A stretch of 64,000 nucleotides of DNA from an uncultured Rhodospirillaceae bacterium (GCA_943787205.1 CALSLN010000001.1:124001-188000); one strand, 5' to 3'; counted from the first letter of the stretch, positions 30,678 to 40,970 are shown. The notes: generated from the sequence alone by a model not told the origin. A program made the numbers and translations.

Positions 30678-31200
30678 ATGGCTAAACGTGACATCATCAT
30701 CGCGCCCGATCCAAGGCTGAAGAAGGTTTGCTACCCCGTCGATAGGATCGATCGAGAAACCGCGACCTTAATGACTGATATGCTGGAAACCATGTATGCC
30801 GCTCCCGGTGTCGGGCTTGCCGCGCCTCAGGTTGGTGTGCACAAACGAATCATTGTCGTTGATCCTGCGCGTGGCAAAGAGCCCCGAACCCTCACATGAT
30901 TGCTAATCCGGAGATTGTTTGGTCGTCAGAGGAGACGAAAGTCCACGAAGAAGGCTGCTTGTCTTTGCCGCATACTATGAAGAGTCGTGCGTCCAGATCG
31001 CATTCGCTGCAGTATCTGAATGAAAACAACGAGACGTGTGAACTAGAGGCTGACGGATTTTTCTCCGTCGTGATCCAGCATGAGATGGATCATCTCGATG
31101 GCGTCTCTCTTTGTTGATCATATTTCCAGCCTTAAGCGCGGTATGATCTTGCGTAAACTCAAAAAGACCAAAAAACAGATGGCTCAGGAGTCACGACTAG
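30678..31200 (+). CDS. def: Peptide deformylase (frameshifted)
   Basis: Removes the formyl group from nascent proteins using a metal ion. All three motifs are present but in different frames: GVGLAAPQVG in the first, EGCLSLP in the second with its metal cysteine, and HEMDHLDG with the two metal histidines. LFVDHISSLKRGMILRKLKK ends the protein. Breaks lie near 30895 (one base missing between ACC CTC AC and ATG ATT), around 30975-31010, and near 31107 (extra base in GTCTCTC). Start MAKRDIIIAPDPRLKKV at 30678. The stop is placed at TAG 31198-31200, three bases before fmt. Essential gene in a conserved def-fmt pair. Confidence 0.88.
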
Positions 31201-31203
31201 ATC

Positions 31204-32127
31204 ATGCGTCTGGTCTTTATGGGTACGCCCGATTTTTCGGTTCCTATCCTTGATGCGCTTTGCGCCAATCATGATGTTGTTGCTGTATACGCGCAGCCGC
31301 CACGTGCAGCGGGTCGCGGACAAAAAGAACGCGTTAGTCCTGTGCATGCCCGTGCCCTTGATTATGGGTTGCCAGTTCTGACACCAAAGAGTCTCAAGAA
31401 ACCAGAAGCCCAAGAAATATTCTTAGATCATAACGCTGATGTTGCAGTGGTCGCGGCCTACGGGCTTATTCTGCCACAGACGATTTTAGATGCTCCGAGA
31501 TTGGGGTGCGTCAATGTACACGCCTCACTCTTGCCTCGTTGGCGCGGTGCGGCACCCATACAGCGGGCGATTATGGCCGGTGATACTCAAACCGGAGTCG
31601 CGATTATGCAGATGGAAGCGGGCCTTGATACGGGGCCGATGCTTCTGCATCAAGCTTTACCGATCGAAGAATCAACGACCGCGGGTGATTTGCATGATGC
31701 TTTGTCCTCATCCGGGGCCCAGCTTGTGTGCCGGGCCTTGCTCGACTTAGAGGCTGACGCGATAGAGCCGGTTCAACAGCCAGATGATGGCGTCACCTAT
31801 GCCGAAAAAATCGATAAAGCTGAGGCCGCATTGCGGTTTGATGCACCTGCTTTCTCGGTCGTTCGACAGATTCACGGCCTTTCGCCATTTCCTGGCTGTT
31901 TTGTCGACCTCTCTGGGCAGAGAATCAAAATTCTGCGGGCGGAATGCGTTGATTTGGACAACGGGGCAAAGGCTGACCCCGGAACCGTGGTTGATGAGCA
32001 ATTTACCGTGGCGTGCAGCACGGGGTTCATTCGTCCGCTTCGCGTGCAGCGCGCTGGTAAGGGCCCGGTAGATGTATCCAGCTTTTTAAGAGGCTTTGAG
32101 TTGCCTCCAGGGACCCGTCTCGGGTAG
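31204..32127 (+). CDS. fmt: Methionyl-tRNA formyltransferase
   Basis: A 307-residue enzyme that formylates initiator Met-tRNA with 10-formyl-tetrahydrofolate. It opens MRLVFMGTPDFSVPILDAL. The catalytic region HASLLPRWRGAAPIQRA contains the active His, and IMQMEAGLDTGPML follows with the active Asp. The C-terminal OB-like domain (about 205-305) is present. Intact frame and normal length, immediately after the damaged def gene, so the sequence becomes reliable again here. Confidence 0.95.
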   Translation: MRLVFMGTPDFSVPILDALCANHDVVAVYAQPPRAAGRGQKERVSPVHARALDYGLPVLTPKSLKKPEAQEIFLDHNADVAVVAAYGLILPQTILDAPRLGCVNVHASLLPRWRGAAPIQRAIMAGDTQTGVAIMQMEAGLDTGPMLLHQALPIEESTTAGDLHDALSSSGAQLVCRALLDLEADAIEPVQQPDDGVTYAEKIDKAEAALRFDAPAFSVVRQIHGLSPFPGCFVDLSGQRIKILRAECVDLDNGAKADPGTVVDEQFTVACSTGFIRPLRVQRAGKGPVDVSSFLRGFELPPGTRLG

Positions 32128-32169
32128 ACAACTCCCCTTAGTTTCAGTTCGCCTTTCGAAAGTGCTTTC

Positions 32170-32730
32170 ATGTTCGGACGCCGCCGCAAAGATATTGCTC
32201 GTGGAGAACGTGTTCACCTGTTCGCACCAAGCCGTGATGTGGCGGGCGACTACCTTGCCATGACCCAGTCGAGCAAAGAGTACCACCGTCCCTGGGTGTT
32301 TCCGGCAATCGATGCGCGGCGCTATCGCCTTTACTTAGACCGTGTCGCAAAGAGTCGGACGATGGGTTTCTTTATCGGTCGCAATGAAGACGACCGATTA
32401 ATCGGAGTCGTGAATATCAACGATATCGTCATGGGTGGCTTCCGGTCTGGATCCCTCGGGTATTACGCCGATATGGAGCTCGCGGGCCAGGGGTACATGG
32501 GTGAGGGTTTAGCCCTTGTTTTGGATCACGCGTTTACCATGTTGGATCTCAATCGTCTGGAGTCCAATATCCAACCTGCTAATGCGGCATCGATCGCATT
32601 GGTTCGAAAAATTGGATTCCGCAAAGAAGGATTTTCCCCAAAATTTTTAAAAATCGATGATATTTGGCGGGATCATGAACGTTGGGCCATTCTGAGCGAA
32701 GAATGGCTTGCTACATCGGGGCAGGCGTAG
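32170..32730 (+). CDS. GNAT acetyltransferase, RimJ/RimL-like
   Basis: A 186-residue N-acetyltransferase. The acetyl-CoA site is GQGYMGEGLALVLDHAF (about 110-126), matching the Q/RxxGxG/A motif. NRLESNIQPANAASIALVRK and IGFRKEGFSPKFLKIDDIWR are the RimJ-type C-terminal motifs. The likely substrate is a protein N-terminus, perhaps a ribosomal protein, by family. It sits between fmt and truA, three bases from the latter, so it belongs to the translation-related operon. Confidence 0.82.
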   Translation: MFGRRRKDIARGERVHLFAPSRDVAGDYLAMTQSSKEYHRPWVFPAIDARRYRLYLDRVAKSRTMGFFIGRNEDDRLIGVVNINDIVMGGFRSGSLGYYADMELAGQGYMGEGLALVLDHAFTMLDLNRLESNIQPANAASIALVRKIGFRKEGFSPKFLKIDDIWRDHERWAILSEEWLATSGQA

Positions 32731-32733
32731 CCC

Positions 32734-33477
32734 ATGAAACGTTTCAAACTTACTCTTGAATATGATGGCACTGACTTCGTTGGCTGGCAGCGACAGCTGA
32801 ATGGTCTGTCCGTGCAACAGGTGATTGAAGAGGCCGCACTCGCGTATTGCCAAACGAAAATAGTTGTTCATGGCGCGGGCCGAACAGATGCGCGCGTGCA
32901 TGCGTTGGCGCAAGTTGCTCACATCGATATTCCACGTGACGATGATGGACTCAAAGTGCGTGACGCCCTTAATGCGCTCATGCGTCCCCACCCGATTGCC
33001 GTCATTACGGCAGAGCACGTTGCTGATGATTTTCATTCCCGTTTCCAGGCGATTGAGCGGCAATACCTCTACCGGATCGTGACCAGGCGAGCGCCGGTTG
33101 CTCTAGAAAAAAACCGCGTATGGTGGTTGCCGCGAGATCTAAACGAAGACGCCATGCATGAGGCGGCCCAAGGGCTTGTCGGCCAACATGATTTTTCAAG
33201 TTTCCGAGCGACAGAATGCCAAGCGAAGACGCCGGTTAAGACTCTCTACGGGCTCGATGTCTCGAGGTCTGGTGATGCTGTTGAGATCAGAGCGCATGCT
33301 CGTTCCTTCCTGCACCATCAGGTTCGCAATATGGTTGGCACTTTGTCTTTGGTCGGCGAGGGAAAGTGGACTGCGGCGGATGTCGCGGACGCTTTAGCTG
33401 CAAAGAGCAGACCCGCTGGTGGCCCGACGGCACCTCCGGAAGGTTTGTATTTAACCGCCGTCCGGTATCCAGACTGA
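32734..33477 (+). CDS. truA: tRNA pseudouridine(38-40) synthase TruA
   Basis: A 247-residue pseudouridine synthase acting on the anticodon stem-loop. It begins MKRFKLTLEYDGTDFVGWQR. GAGRTDARVHA carries the catalytic aspartate, and FLHHQVRNMVGTL and ARPAGGPTAPPEGLYL-like SRPAGGPTAPPEGLYLTAV close the protein. Start four bases after the acetyltransferase stop. Convergent with the following membrane-protein gene. Confidence 0.95.
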   Translation: MKRFKLTLEYDGTDFVGWQRQLNGLSVQQVIEEAALAYCQTKIVVHGAGRTDARVHALAQVAHIDIPRDDDGLKVRDALNALMRPHPIAVITAEHVADDFHSRFQAIERQYLYRIVTRRAPVALEKNRVWWLPRDLNEDAMHEAAQGLVGQHDFSSFRATECQAKTPVKTLYGLDVSRSGDAVEIRAHARSFLHHQVRNMVGTLSLVGEGKWTAADVADALAAKSRPAGGPTAPPEGLYLTAVRYPD

Positions 33478-33483
33478 GCCAGT

Positions 33484-34053
33484 CTACGTAAGCATTCTCA
33501 ACGTAACTTGGCCAACCATGAGCGTGAGCAGAATGTCGATCACAACGATTCCAATGCTCGTCCCCATACCAACCTTTAGTCCGGCACGAGCGATAAAAGC
33601 TGTGAACGTGACGTAAGTCACGAAGATCATGCTGTCGAAAAAACCCGAAATCGATGTCGGTAGTAACTGGAATTGAGACAAGATCACAAATGGCATTGCG
33701 ATATAGCCGACGGCCAACTGAAACCAGTTGTAAGCGACGATGTATCGAAAGAATTCGGCTTCTCGTTCGAGCAATTTTACGACGTACAGCATTGCAAGGG
33801 GAAAGAGGACCCAGAGCATGACGTATTCAATGCTTTCAATTGCCATCATGCGCCAAATTGATGGCGGGTCATCAAGTGTTAGGTATACGCTTAATTGATA
33901 GAGAGCTTGGAGCGGCGCTACAAAAGCAGCCGCAGCGAACGAGCGCCAGAACCCTTGCTCCGTCGCGTTGAAGAAACTAAAGGCCTCTTCATCCCACCGG
34001 GCAAGACGCCATAATCCGTATAGGGCTCCTGCTGTCTCTTTCGTATCGATCAT
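33484..34053 (-). CDS. Conserved membrane protein of unknown function
   Basis: A 189-residue protein with about five hydrophobic segments (near 35-60, 72-92, 100-125, 135-155, 162-185). I do not recognise a named family with confidence; the arrangement is a little like Yip1-type proteins. The ATG overlaps the dapE stop by four bases (ATGA), so it is translated with dapE. No motif suggests a function. Confidence 0.7.
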   Translation of the reverse strand: MIDTKETAGALYGLWRLARWDEEAFSFFNATEQGFWRSFAAAAFVAPLQALYQLSVYLTLDDPPSIWRMMAIESIEYVMLWVLFPLAMLYVVKLLEREAEFFRYIVAYNWFQLAVGYIAMPFVILSQFQLLPTSISGFFDSMIFVTYVTFTAFIARAGLKVGMGTSIGIVVIDILLTLMVGQVTLRMLT

Positions 34054-35225
34054 ACGGTGAAGTAGCGATCAAGAATGCGGTGATAGATTTCCGTGAGATT
34101 TTGCAGGTCTTTAATAGCGACGCGCTCGTCAGTCTTATGCATGGTCTGGCCGGTCATCCCGAATTCACAGACGGGGCATGCCGCCTGGATAAACCGTGCA
34201 TCTGATGTGCCGCCGCTTGTTGATAGTTCTGGTGTTTCTCCCGTCACATGCTCGACAGCTTCTGACACGAGGGTGCTGAGGTCGCCTGGAGGCGTTACAA
34301 ACGACTCACCGCTGATTTTTATGTCTAACTCAAAGTGGGCGCCATCGGCTGCGGTGGCCAGTGTTTCTTGCAGCCAGGTGCTGAGGCTTTCGCCACTGTG
34401 GCTATCATTAAACCGAATATTAAAAGCGGCGTGTGCTTGTCCGGGTATGATGTTGGTTGTCTCGTTACCGACGTCAATAGACGTCAACGTCAGTGTCGAG
34501 GGCTGAAATGTCTCAGTTCCCTCATCTAGCGGCGCTGCTGTTAGTGCGCCCAGTAATCGCATCATGGTGTTGATCGGGTTGTCAGCTAGATGCGGATAGG
34601 CCACATGACCTTGTGTGCCATGTACAGTGATTTTGCCATTCAAACTCCCCCGTCGACCGATCTTGATCATCTCACCGAGGCGCGTTGGATTTGTAGGCTC
34701 GCCCACAAGGCAGACATCCAACTTTTCGTTTCTTCCATCCAACCACTCCAGAACCTTCTTGGTCCCGTTAATGGCGGGGCCTTCTTCGTCCCCCGTGATC
34801 AAAAAGCTAATCGATCCATCTGGCCTGCCTGATGCTTCAATATGACGCGCGACGGCTGCCGCAAAACAAGCAACTGCGCCCTTCATGTCGGCGGCGCCGC
34901 GACCATATAGGTGATCATCAATCAGATCGGCTGAGAATGGGTCAGTGGTCCAACCCTGGCCAACTGGTACGACGTCAGTATGACCTGCGAAACAAAAATT
35001 TAGTCCACGATCACCGATACGGGCATAGAGATTGTGCACTGGCTCTGTGCCAGGCTCCTCAAACCGGAGTCGATGGCATTCGAACCCGAGTGTGCTGAGT
35101 GCGGTTTCGAGAACGTCGAGTGCACCTGCATCCTCTGGCGTGACACTAGGGCATCGGATCAGGTCCCGCGCCAGGGGCAGCGGGTCTGTCAGGGCCGCCG
35201 CAGACGTGTCAGCGACCGGTGCCAT
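34050..35225 (-). CDS. dapE: Succinyl-diaminopimelate desuccinylase
   Basis: A 391-residue di-zinc M20 hydrolase in lysine/diaminopimelate synthesis. Metal-binding and catalytic motifs are visible: [27 protein letters not shown] and [34 protein letters not shown] begins the dimerisation domain, and [11 protein letters not shown] and a late TMHKTDERV complete the site. It follows dapD with a TAATG one-base overlap, coupling two successive-pathway enzymes. Confidence 0.95.
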   Translation of the reverse strand: MAPVADTSAAALTDPLPLARDLIRCPSVTPEDAGALDVLETALSTLGFECHRLRFEEPGTEPVHNLYARIGDRGLNFCFAGHTDVVPVGQGWTTDPFSADLIDDHLYGRGAADMKGAVACFAAAVARHIEASGRPDGSISFLITGDEEGPAINGTKKVLEWLDGRNEKLDVCLVGEPTNPTRLGEMIKIGRRGSLNGKITVHGTQGHVAYPHLADNPINTMMRLLGALTAAPLDEGTETFQPSTLTLTSIDVGNETTNIIPGQAHAAFNIRFNDSHSGESLSTWLQETLATAADGAHFELDIKISGESFVTPPGDLSTLVSEAVEHVTGETPELSTSGGTSDARFIQAACPVCEFGMTGQTMHKTDERVAIKDLQNLTEIYHRILDRYFTV

Positions 35226-36068
35226 TAGTCACGTAACAGTTCATTAATGGAAACCTTCGAGCGGGTCTTTGCATCCACGCGTTTCACAATGACTGCGCAA
35301 TACAGGCTAGGTCCAGGGGATCCGTCCGGTAGTGGCTTGCCCGGCAGGGCTCCAGGGACAACGACAGAATACGCAGGGACGCGACCCATAAATATTTCAC
35401 CTGTGTCGCGATCGATGATCTTTGTTGAAGACCCGATGAACACACCCATCGATAAGACTGCCCCTTCTTCGACAACAACGCCCTCGACCACTTCAGACCG
35501 AGCGCCGATGAAACAATTATCCTCAATGATGACCGGGCCTGCTTGAAGGGGCTCAAGGACACCACCAATGCCAGCGCCACCTGAAAGGTGCACGTTTTTT
35601 CCGATCTGCGCGCAACTTCCGACTGTCGCCCAGGTGTCGACCATGGTGCCTTCGTCAATATACGCGCCGAGGTTCACAAAGCTCGGCATAAGAACAACGC
35701 CTGGCCCCACGTAGGCTGAGTGACGTACGACGCTGGTTGGTACGGCTCTAAAGCCTGCCTTCTCAAATTCTGAAGCGGTCCAGCCCTTAAACTTTGATGG
35801 AACCTTGTCCCACCAGACTCCGTCGTCAGGGCCACCGTTTTGGATACTCATGGCGTTCAGGCGGAAAGAAAGGAGAACGGCTTTCTTGCACCATTCATTA
35901 ACGTGCCAGGTGTCATCGTTTTTTTCTGCAACTCTTACGGCACCGCCGTCTAGAAGCGTGAGTGTTTCCATCACCGCGTCACGGTAGTCTCCAACCGAAG
36001 CTGTTGTGATGCTATCTCGATCGTCCCCACGCGCCTTCGACTCGATCCTGTAGGGCCTTGATATCCAT
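35225..36068 (-). CDS. dapD: Tetrahydrodipicolinate N-succinyltransferase (one frameshift)
   Basis: A trimeric left-handed beta-helix enzyme that succinylates tetrahydrodipicolinate. Motifs include [52 protein letters not shown] and the hexapeptide repeats. The open frame from 35974 lacks the usual N-terminus. The missing part is upstream: ATG 36068 begins [14 protein letters not shown], and dropping one C from the CCCC run near 36026 joins it to [18 protein letters not shown] and the main frame. The restored length is about 280 residues, normal for the family. AGGAG lies upstream of that ATG. Confidence 0.92.
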
Positions 36069-36090
36069 TCTTCTTCTGCTCCTGATTTCT

Positions 36091-36106
36091 GGTTACGAGA
36101 GTAACC
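36091..36106. promoter_or_regulatory. Short perfect hairpin in the dapD leader
   Basis: GGTTAC-GAGA-GTAACC is a perfect 6-base inverted repeat with a 4-base loop, 22 bases before the restored dapD start and downstream of its promoter. It could affect mRNA stability or translation. Role inferred. Confidence 0.45.
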
Positions 36107-36130
36107 AACATTGCCGTCTAAAGGTGGCAG

Positions 36131-36158
36131 ACCATAGCCACAGGCGATTTCAAGTCAA
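36131..36158 (-). promoter_or_regulatory. Putative sigma-70 promoter of dapD-dapE
   Basis: On the minus strand TTGACT (36153-36158) and TATGGT (36131-36136) are separated by 16 bases, about 60 bases before the restored dapD start. This supports the longer dapD. Confidence 0.5.
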
Positions 36159-36227
36159 CGCAATCCAACCACTAGCGTTTGTAGCGTTAGCGCAACCACT
36201 TGCCAAGTAATTGCGGATGAAAACCAG

Positions 36228-36256
36228 TTCACAAATTTACCCATCGCCAGTATAAA
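36228..36256 (+). promoter_or_regulatory. Putative sigma-70 promoter of the PAS-GGDEF gene
   Basis: TTCACA (36228-36233) and TATAAA (36251-36256) with an ideal 17-base spacer, in an AT-rich segment upstream of the diguanylate cyclase gene. Confidence 0.5.
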
Positions 36257-36322
36257 AAGAGTATATTTATCAAACTGTTGCCTAACTCAAAGGGAACAAC
36301 GGTTTGGGATGTGGGGGCATCT

Positions 36323-38027
36323 ATGGGCGACTCAGCTGATCAATCAGGGCCGGATACCGTGATCGGGCACGTGTTGGCGAGCGGATCATTCGACGGGTAT
36401 GGCGAGCCTATTATCGAGGCTGCGGCAGACCAGTCGTTGAGCGCCTTGAATCCTCCTGCTGAATCTTTCCTAGACACACTAGGTGACAGTGCTCGGGCAG
36501 CTGTTGCCCAGGCGGCGAAGGCATCCCTCGATGGCGCTAGGCCTCTTGTCGAGCAAATCGAGATAGAAGGGCCCAAGTGGCTCTCAAACACTTCACCTCA
36601 CCGTGATGCCATTGGATGACGGCCGCGCAACGATTCTGGTACGTGACGCAACGCTGGAAACGTCATTGCGTATGGCGCTCGTGGATTCACGGCAGAGGTA
36701 GAAAGATTTTGTCGAGATTTCGACGGACTTTGCTTGGGAAAGCAACGCGGATCAAAAATTCGCCTTTGTCTCTCCGCGTGGTGGCTTGGGCTACACGGCT
36801 GACGCGCTGATCGCGGCTGACCCAGCGAGTCTCATCACTGAATTTTCCGGCGGCATAAATATTCCGTTCTTTACAGAACGGAGATTAGAAAACAGCGAAG
36901 TTTGGCTAAAGCGGGCAGATGGTCGATCTGCTTGTGTCGTGATTTCTGCAATGCCCTTGTTGGATCAGAAGGGCGTATGGCGCGGGGCCAGGGGGGTTTG
37001 TCGTGACGTTACTGAATCCCGTGAGCGGGAAGCAACGCTATCCCGCGTCCGCAATAGAGAGCGTGTGCTTACACGAATCGTGCGATCTTTCCGCGATGAG
37101 GTGAACCCAGAGAATATGCTCACGTCGGCGGCCGAGACTTTGGGGCGTGGGCTTGGTGCTGAATGCTGCCAAATTTTCAGACTTACGGGTGGCGACATGC
37201 CCGCTTCTTCTGAAGAGTCTGCTTTCAAATTGGCTGGCTTGTTTGGTAAGGCGGACGGCGATTTTCATGAAGTGGTTTTGAAGTCTATTGCCGAAGGGGC
37301 AGGCGCTGCGGAAGTTACGCAAGACACCTGGCAAGTTTTGGCGGCTCCGGCTCGATATCAAGCTGAGCTAAATGGTGCAGCTTTACTCTGGCGGCACGTT
37401 GAGCGTGGACCATGGAACGACGACGATCGGTTACTGATAGGTGATATCGCAAACCAGATTGGGATTACAATTGAGCAACTTGTTCACCATGAACGGATTG
37501 TTCGAATTTCGCGCACCGATGCAATGACGGGATTGCTGAATCGGGGAGCTTTCATTGAAGCTCTGACGCGCCAGCTTCACAGGCTTCGGCAAGAACCAGA
37601 TGACGCGGCTTTGATGTACGTTGATCTCGATAACTTTAAAGCGGTTAATGATACGCGCGGTCACCAATCTGGTGACGAAGTTCTATTAAGTTTACGCGAC
37701 ATCCTTGTTCAGCAAACGCGGCCAACAGATTTAGTTTCTCGCTTAGGCGGCGACGAGTTCGCTGTTTTCTTGAATGGTGCGAACACTGACATCGCCATCA
37801 AGCGTGCGGAAAAGTTTCTTGAAGAAGCGCAGGTGATGCGCGAGCTGTCTGCGTCTGAAGATAAACCGCTTGGGATGTCGATTGGGCTGGCGGTTCTTGA
37901 CCGTGACAACCCAGAGCCATTGGACGAGTTGCTCGCGCGTGCGGATAGCGCGATGTATGAGGCCAAGCGATCTGGTAAAGGCCAATTCGCTATCGCCGCC
38001 GCCCCTGGCGAGGGGGCGTCATCATGA
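36323..38027 (+). CDS. PAS-GGDEF diguanylate cyclase (one frameshift, one in-frame TAG)
   Basis: Likely makes cyclic di-GMP. The N-terminal segment (MGDSADQSGPDTVIGHV) reads until about 36588, then continues in another frame as TLHLTVMPLDDGRATILVRD and SLRMALVDSRQR. A TAG at 36699-36701 then interrupts the same frame before KDFVEISTDFAWESNADQKF, a PAS-domain start. The open part continues through the PAS domain, a GAF-like region and a GGDEF domain, with SRLGGDEFAVFL as the active site. MTGLLNRGAF and YVDLDNFKAVND are its metal and substrate motifs. The ATG at 36323 has GGGGG upstream. The downstream open frame alone could be made from the TTG at 36786 but would lose half the PAS domain. Confidence 0.8.
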
Positions 38028-39340
38028 CAATGGCTAAGGATCAGTTGATTCGCTTGCTGGGTCGCGAAGACCAAGCCATCAACTATGAGCAGGCCCGGGA
38101 TTTGCTCGACCACCCTGACCAGGAGGTGCGCCTCACACTTGCCAATAGAGATGATCTAGAAGCAGAGATTTTATATTTTCTTGCTCAAGACCCTGACGTG
38201 GAAGTTCGTCGGTCTGTTACAGCAAATCCAAACACGCCACAGAAAGCGCATTTGCTATTGGCTGAAGATTCGGCGAGCGAGGTAAGGTCAGATTTAGCAG
38301 ACCGCCTAGGAAAACTGCTCCCTGATTTGAACGAAGATGAAAAAGATCAGGCATGGCGCGCGACCCATCAGGTCCTGACTTTATTGGCCCGTGATCAACT
38401 TCCGATGGTGCGGCGCATTTTGTCGGAAACTCTAAAGCTTCTTCCGACGGCGCCGCATGATGTCATTCTCACGTTGGCACATGATAAAGACACGGATGTT
38501 GCGTCGCCGGTTCTGCAGTTCTCTCCGGTTCTAACGGATGAAGACCTGTTGTCTGTTATTGCCAGCAGCCCGCTTAGTGCATCTCTGGCAGCAATATCGA
38601 AGCGGTATGGCGTTAGCCATGCTGTGTCCGACGTTGTTTTCCACACTGGCGATTCAGGTGCGGTTACGGCGTTGTTGGGTAATGATAGTGCCCAAATCCG
38701 AGAAGAAACACTCGACGCTATTATTAATGCGGCGCCAGGGCATGTGTCTTGGCATGAGCCTTTGGTGCATCGTCGAGAAGTCGATTCAAGTGCGGCGTTG
38801 CGTATTGCTGAGTTCGTCGCTGACTCTTTGATTGAGGAACTGGCTGGGCGCGACGACTTTGAATCGGACACGATTGACTGTCTTCGTGACGTTGTGAAAA
38901 ACCGGCTTAAAAAAGATCAAAATGCTGAATGCCTACTGGCAGCAGATTCGGGTAGTGGGTTGCAAGATCAAGACTCAATTGCGTTGGCCGTGCAGCAGGT
39001 CAGCGCCTTAGTCGAGAAAGACGATTTGACCGCTGAGCAGGTCATGAGCGCACTTGATGACGAAAACACATCGTTTGTTTTTGTCGCCACGGCGCAGCTC
39101 GCGGGCATTCCAATTGAAGCTGTAAAGGCGATTGTTAATTCCCATAGCGCGAAGGCGTTGCAAGCGTTGAGTTGGAAAGCCGGTTTCACGGCAAATGACG
39201 CGATGCATTTGCAACTTGCATTGGGTCGTGTGCCGCCGGGCGACATAATTATGCCGCGACCAGACGGAACTTATGACGCGACGACGTCAGAGATGACATG
39301 GCAGATTGAGTTGTTTACAGAAGAAGCGCGCAACGCCTAA
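38024..39340 (+). CDS. DUF2336 domain protein (HEAT-like repeats)
   Basis: A 438-residue soluble, helical protein. The first part has HEAT-like repeats (HPDQEVRLTLANRDDLEAEI, QDPDVEVRRSVTANPNTPQK), followed by the DUF2336 region with CLRDVVKNRLKKD-type helices. DUF2336 is mainly alphaproteobacterial and has no proven biochemical role. The start overlaps the cyclase stop (ATGA), so the two are co-translated, suggesting this protein takes part in the c-di-GMP output or scaffolds it. Its stop overlaps that of the convergent HAD gene by four bases. Confidence 0.8.
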   Translation: MTMAKDQLIRLLGREDQAINYEQARDLLDHPDQEVRLTLANRDDLEAEILYFLAQDPDVEVRRSVTANPNTPQKAHLLLAEDSASEVRSDLADRLGKLLPDLNEDEKDQAWRATHQVLTLLARDQLPMVRRILSETLKLLPTAPHDVILTLAHDKDTDVASPVLQFSPVLTDEDLLSVIASSPLSASLAAISKRYGVSHAVSDVVFHTGDSGAVTALLGNDSAQIREETLDAIINAAPGHVSWHEPLVHRREVDSSAALRIAEFVADSLIEELAGRDDFESDTIDCLRDVVKNRLKKDQNAECLLAADSGSGLQDQDSIALAVQQVSALVEKDDLTAEQVMSALDDENTSFVFVATAQLAGIPIEAVKAIVNSHSAKALQALSWKAGFTANDAMHLQLALGRVPPGDIIMPRPDGTYDATTSEMTWQIELFTEEARNA

Positions 39341-40020
39341 ACAGGATGGTTCATCCCTAGGCCATCCCTTAACCAGCGCGTCAGATCATCAGTTACATAG
39401 TGACAATGTTCGTCGGGTTCCGCCGATGCCTCGTTGCTCTCATGTTGAACCAGAACGGTGACCATCCCGAGGTCTGCGGCGGGCTTCAGATTCTTGACTG
39501 AGTCTTCAAACATGATGGCCGTTGTCGGCTCAAAGGCGTGACTTGATAGAAAGCGTTCGTAGGAATTTGGGTCTGGCTTTGGAATGTAGGACCCTGCCCT
39601 GATATCAAAAATTGCTTCGAAGCAGTTGCTGAGTCCTAGTGCATTCAAGACATTTTTAGCGTGTTGCTCTGATCCGTTGGTGTGAATTAATTTTCTACCA
39701 GGCAGGGCTTGAATGATTGTTCCTAGATCAGGGTCGGGATCAAGGACGGTGTGGTCAATGTCATGCACGTAATCAAGAAATGCATCTGGATCGACGGCGT
39801 GGTCAATCATCAAGCCGCGCAGTGTCGTGCCATGTTCATGGTAATAGATTTTTTGTAATTTGAAGGCTTCAACAAGGTCGATGCCTAAAAGTTCAGATAT
39901 GAACGTTTTCATGCGCACGTCAATTTGAAGAAATAAATGCGCCGAGGCCGGATACAGAGTGTTGTCGAGATCAAACACCCAGGTATCGATATGAGATAAG
40001 TCGCTTGGTTTGACTATCAT
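39337..40020 (-). CDS. Pyrimidine 5'-nucleotidase (HAD family)
   Basis: A 227-residue HAD hydrolase of the SDT1/PHM8 type. Motif I is WVFDLDNTLYP (the two aspartates), motif II is LIHTNGS, and motif III/IV is IPKPDPNSYERFL and IMFEDSVKNLKPAADLG. This subgroup dephosphorylates pyrimidine nucleotides, by family. It is the last gene of the rpmH-to-argB operon, seven bases after argB. Confidence 0.85.
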   Translation of the reverse strand: MIVKPSDLSHIDTWVFDLDNTLYPASAHLFLQIDVRMKTFISELLGIDLVEAFKLQKIYYHEHGTTLRGLMIDHAVDPDAFLDYVHDIDHTVLDPDPDLGTIIQALPGRKLIHTNGSEQHAKNVLNALGLSNCFEAIFDIRAGSYIPKPDPNSYERFLSSHAFEPTTAIMFEDSVKNLKPAADLGMVTVLVQHESNEASAEPDEHCHYVTDDLTRWLRDGLGMNHPV

Positions 40021-40027
40021 GAGGTAT

Positions 40028-40930
40028 CTATCGAATCAGTGTGCCAGCGCCATGGGGGGTGAACAGTTCGAGCAGTACTGCGTGTGGAACGCGTCCATCC
40101 AGAATAACGGCAGCGTCGACGCCTTTTTCGACGGCGTTGAGGCAAGTCTCTACTTTCGGAATCATTCCGCCCGAGATTGTTCCTGCTTGAATGAGTGTCT
40201 TGGCTCTTTCAACGGTGATCTCCGGCATCAATTGTTTGGTGTCACTCAATACACCAGGCACATCCGTGAGCATCAACAAGCGAGCCGCACCGAGGGCAGA
40301 TGCAATTGCACCAGCAGAGGTGTCTGCATTGATGTTGTAGGTTTCACCTGAGCCGCCGACCCCTATGGGGGCAATGACCGGAATGATGTCCGATTCTTCG
40401 AGCGTCTTGAGGATGTGTGGATTGACATCCTCGGGCTCGCCGACAAAACCCAAGTCGAGTATTTTCTCGATATTGGAGCCGGGGTCTTTCTTCGACCGCC
40501 GCAGTTTGCGGGCTTTGATGAGGTTGCCATCTTTCCCAGAAAGCCCGACTGCGAATCCGCCAGCGCCATTGATCGCTGTCACGATCTGCTTGTTGATTGA
40601 TCCGCACAGCACCATTTCCACGATGTCTACGGTCGCGGCATCTGTGACTCTTAAGCCATCAACAAACGTGCTCTGAATTTTTAGTCGGTCCAGCATTTCG
40701 CCGATCTGGGGGCCGCCTCCGTGGACGATGACCGGGTTCATGCCAACCTGTTTCAGCAAAACGATGTCGCGCGCAAAGTTAGCGGCCAAGGATTTGTCGC
40801 CCATGGCATGGCCGCCGTACTTTATGACTACGGTTTCCCCCGCAAATTCGCGCATATAGGGAAGGGCATCAGAGAGAATCCCGGCTTTTTCCAGCCACTC
40901 TGCATGCTCGTTGTCGTTGGTCGTCACCAT
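40028..40930 (-). CDS. argB: Acetylglutamate kinase
   Basis: A 300-residue amino-acid kinase for the second step of arginine synthesis. [12 protein letters not shown] binds ATP phosphate, and [15 protein letters not shown] holds the glycine-rich and substrate site. [20 protein letters not shown] and [19 protein letters not shown] are further family motifs. Length is standard for the arginine-inhibited form. Between engB and the HAD nucleotidase in one operon. Confidence 0.95.
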   Translation of the reverse strand: MVTTNDNEHAEWLEKAGILSDALPYMREFAGETVVIKYGGHAMGDKSLAANFARDIVLLKQVGMNPVIVHGGGPQIGEMLDRLKIQSTFVDGLRVTDAATVDIVEMVLCGSINKQIVTAINGAGGFAVGLSGKDGNLIKARKLRRSKKDPGSNIEKILDLGFVGEPEDVNPHILKTLEESDIIPVIAPIGVGGSGETYNINADTSAGAIASALGAARLLMLTDVPGVLSDTKQLMPEITVERAKTLIQAGTISGGMIPKVETCLNAVEKGVDAAVILDGRVPHAVLLELFTPHGAGTLIR

Positions 40931-40970
40931 GAACTCTCTAGGCCTTTCCGCGTTGTCTTAATGCTTGGGT

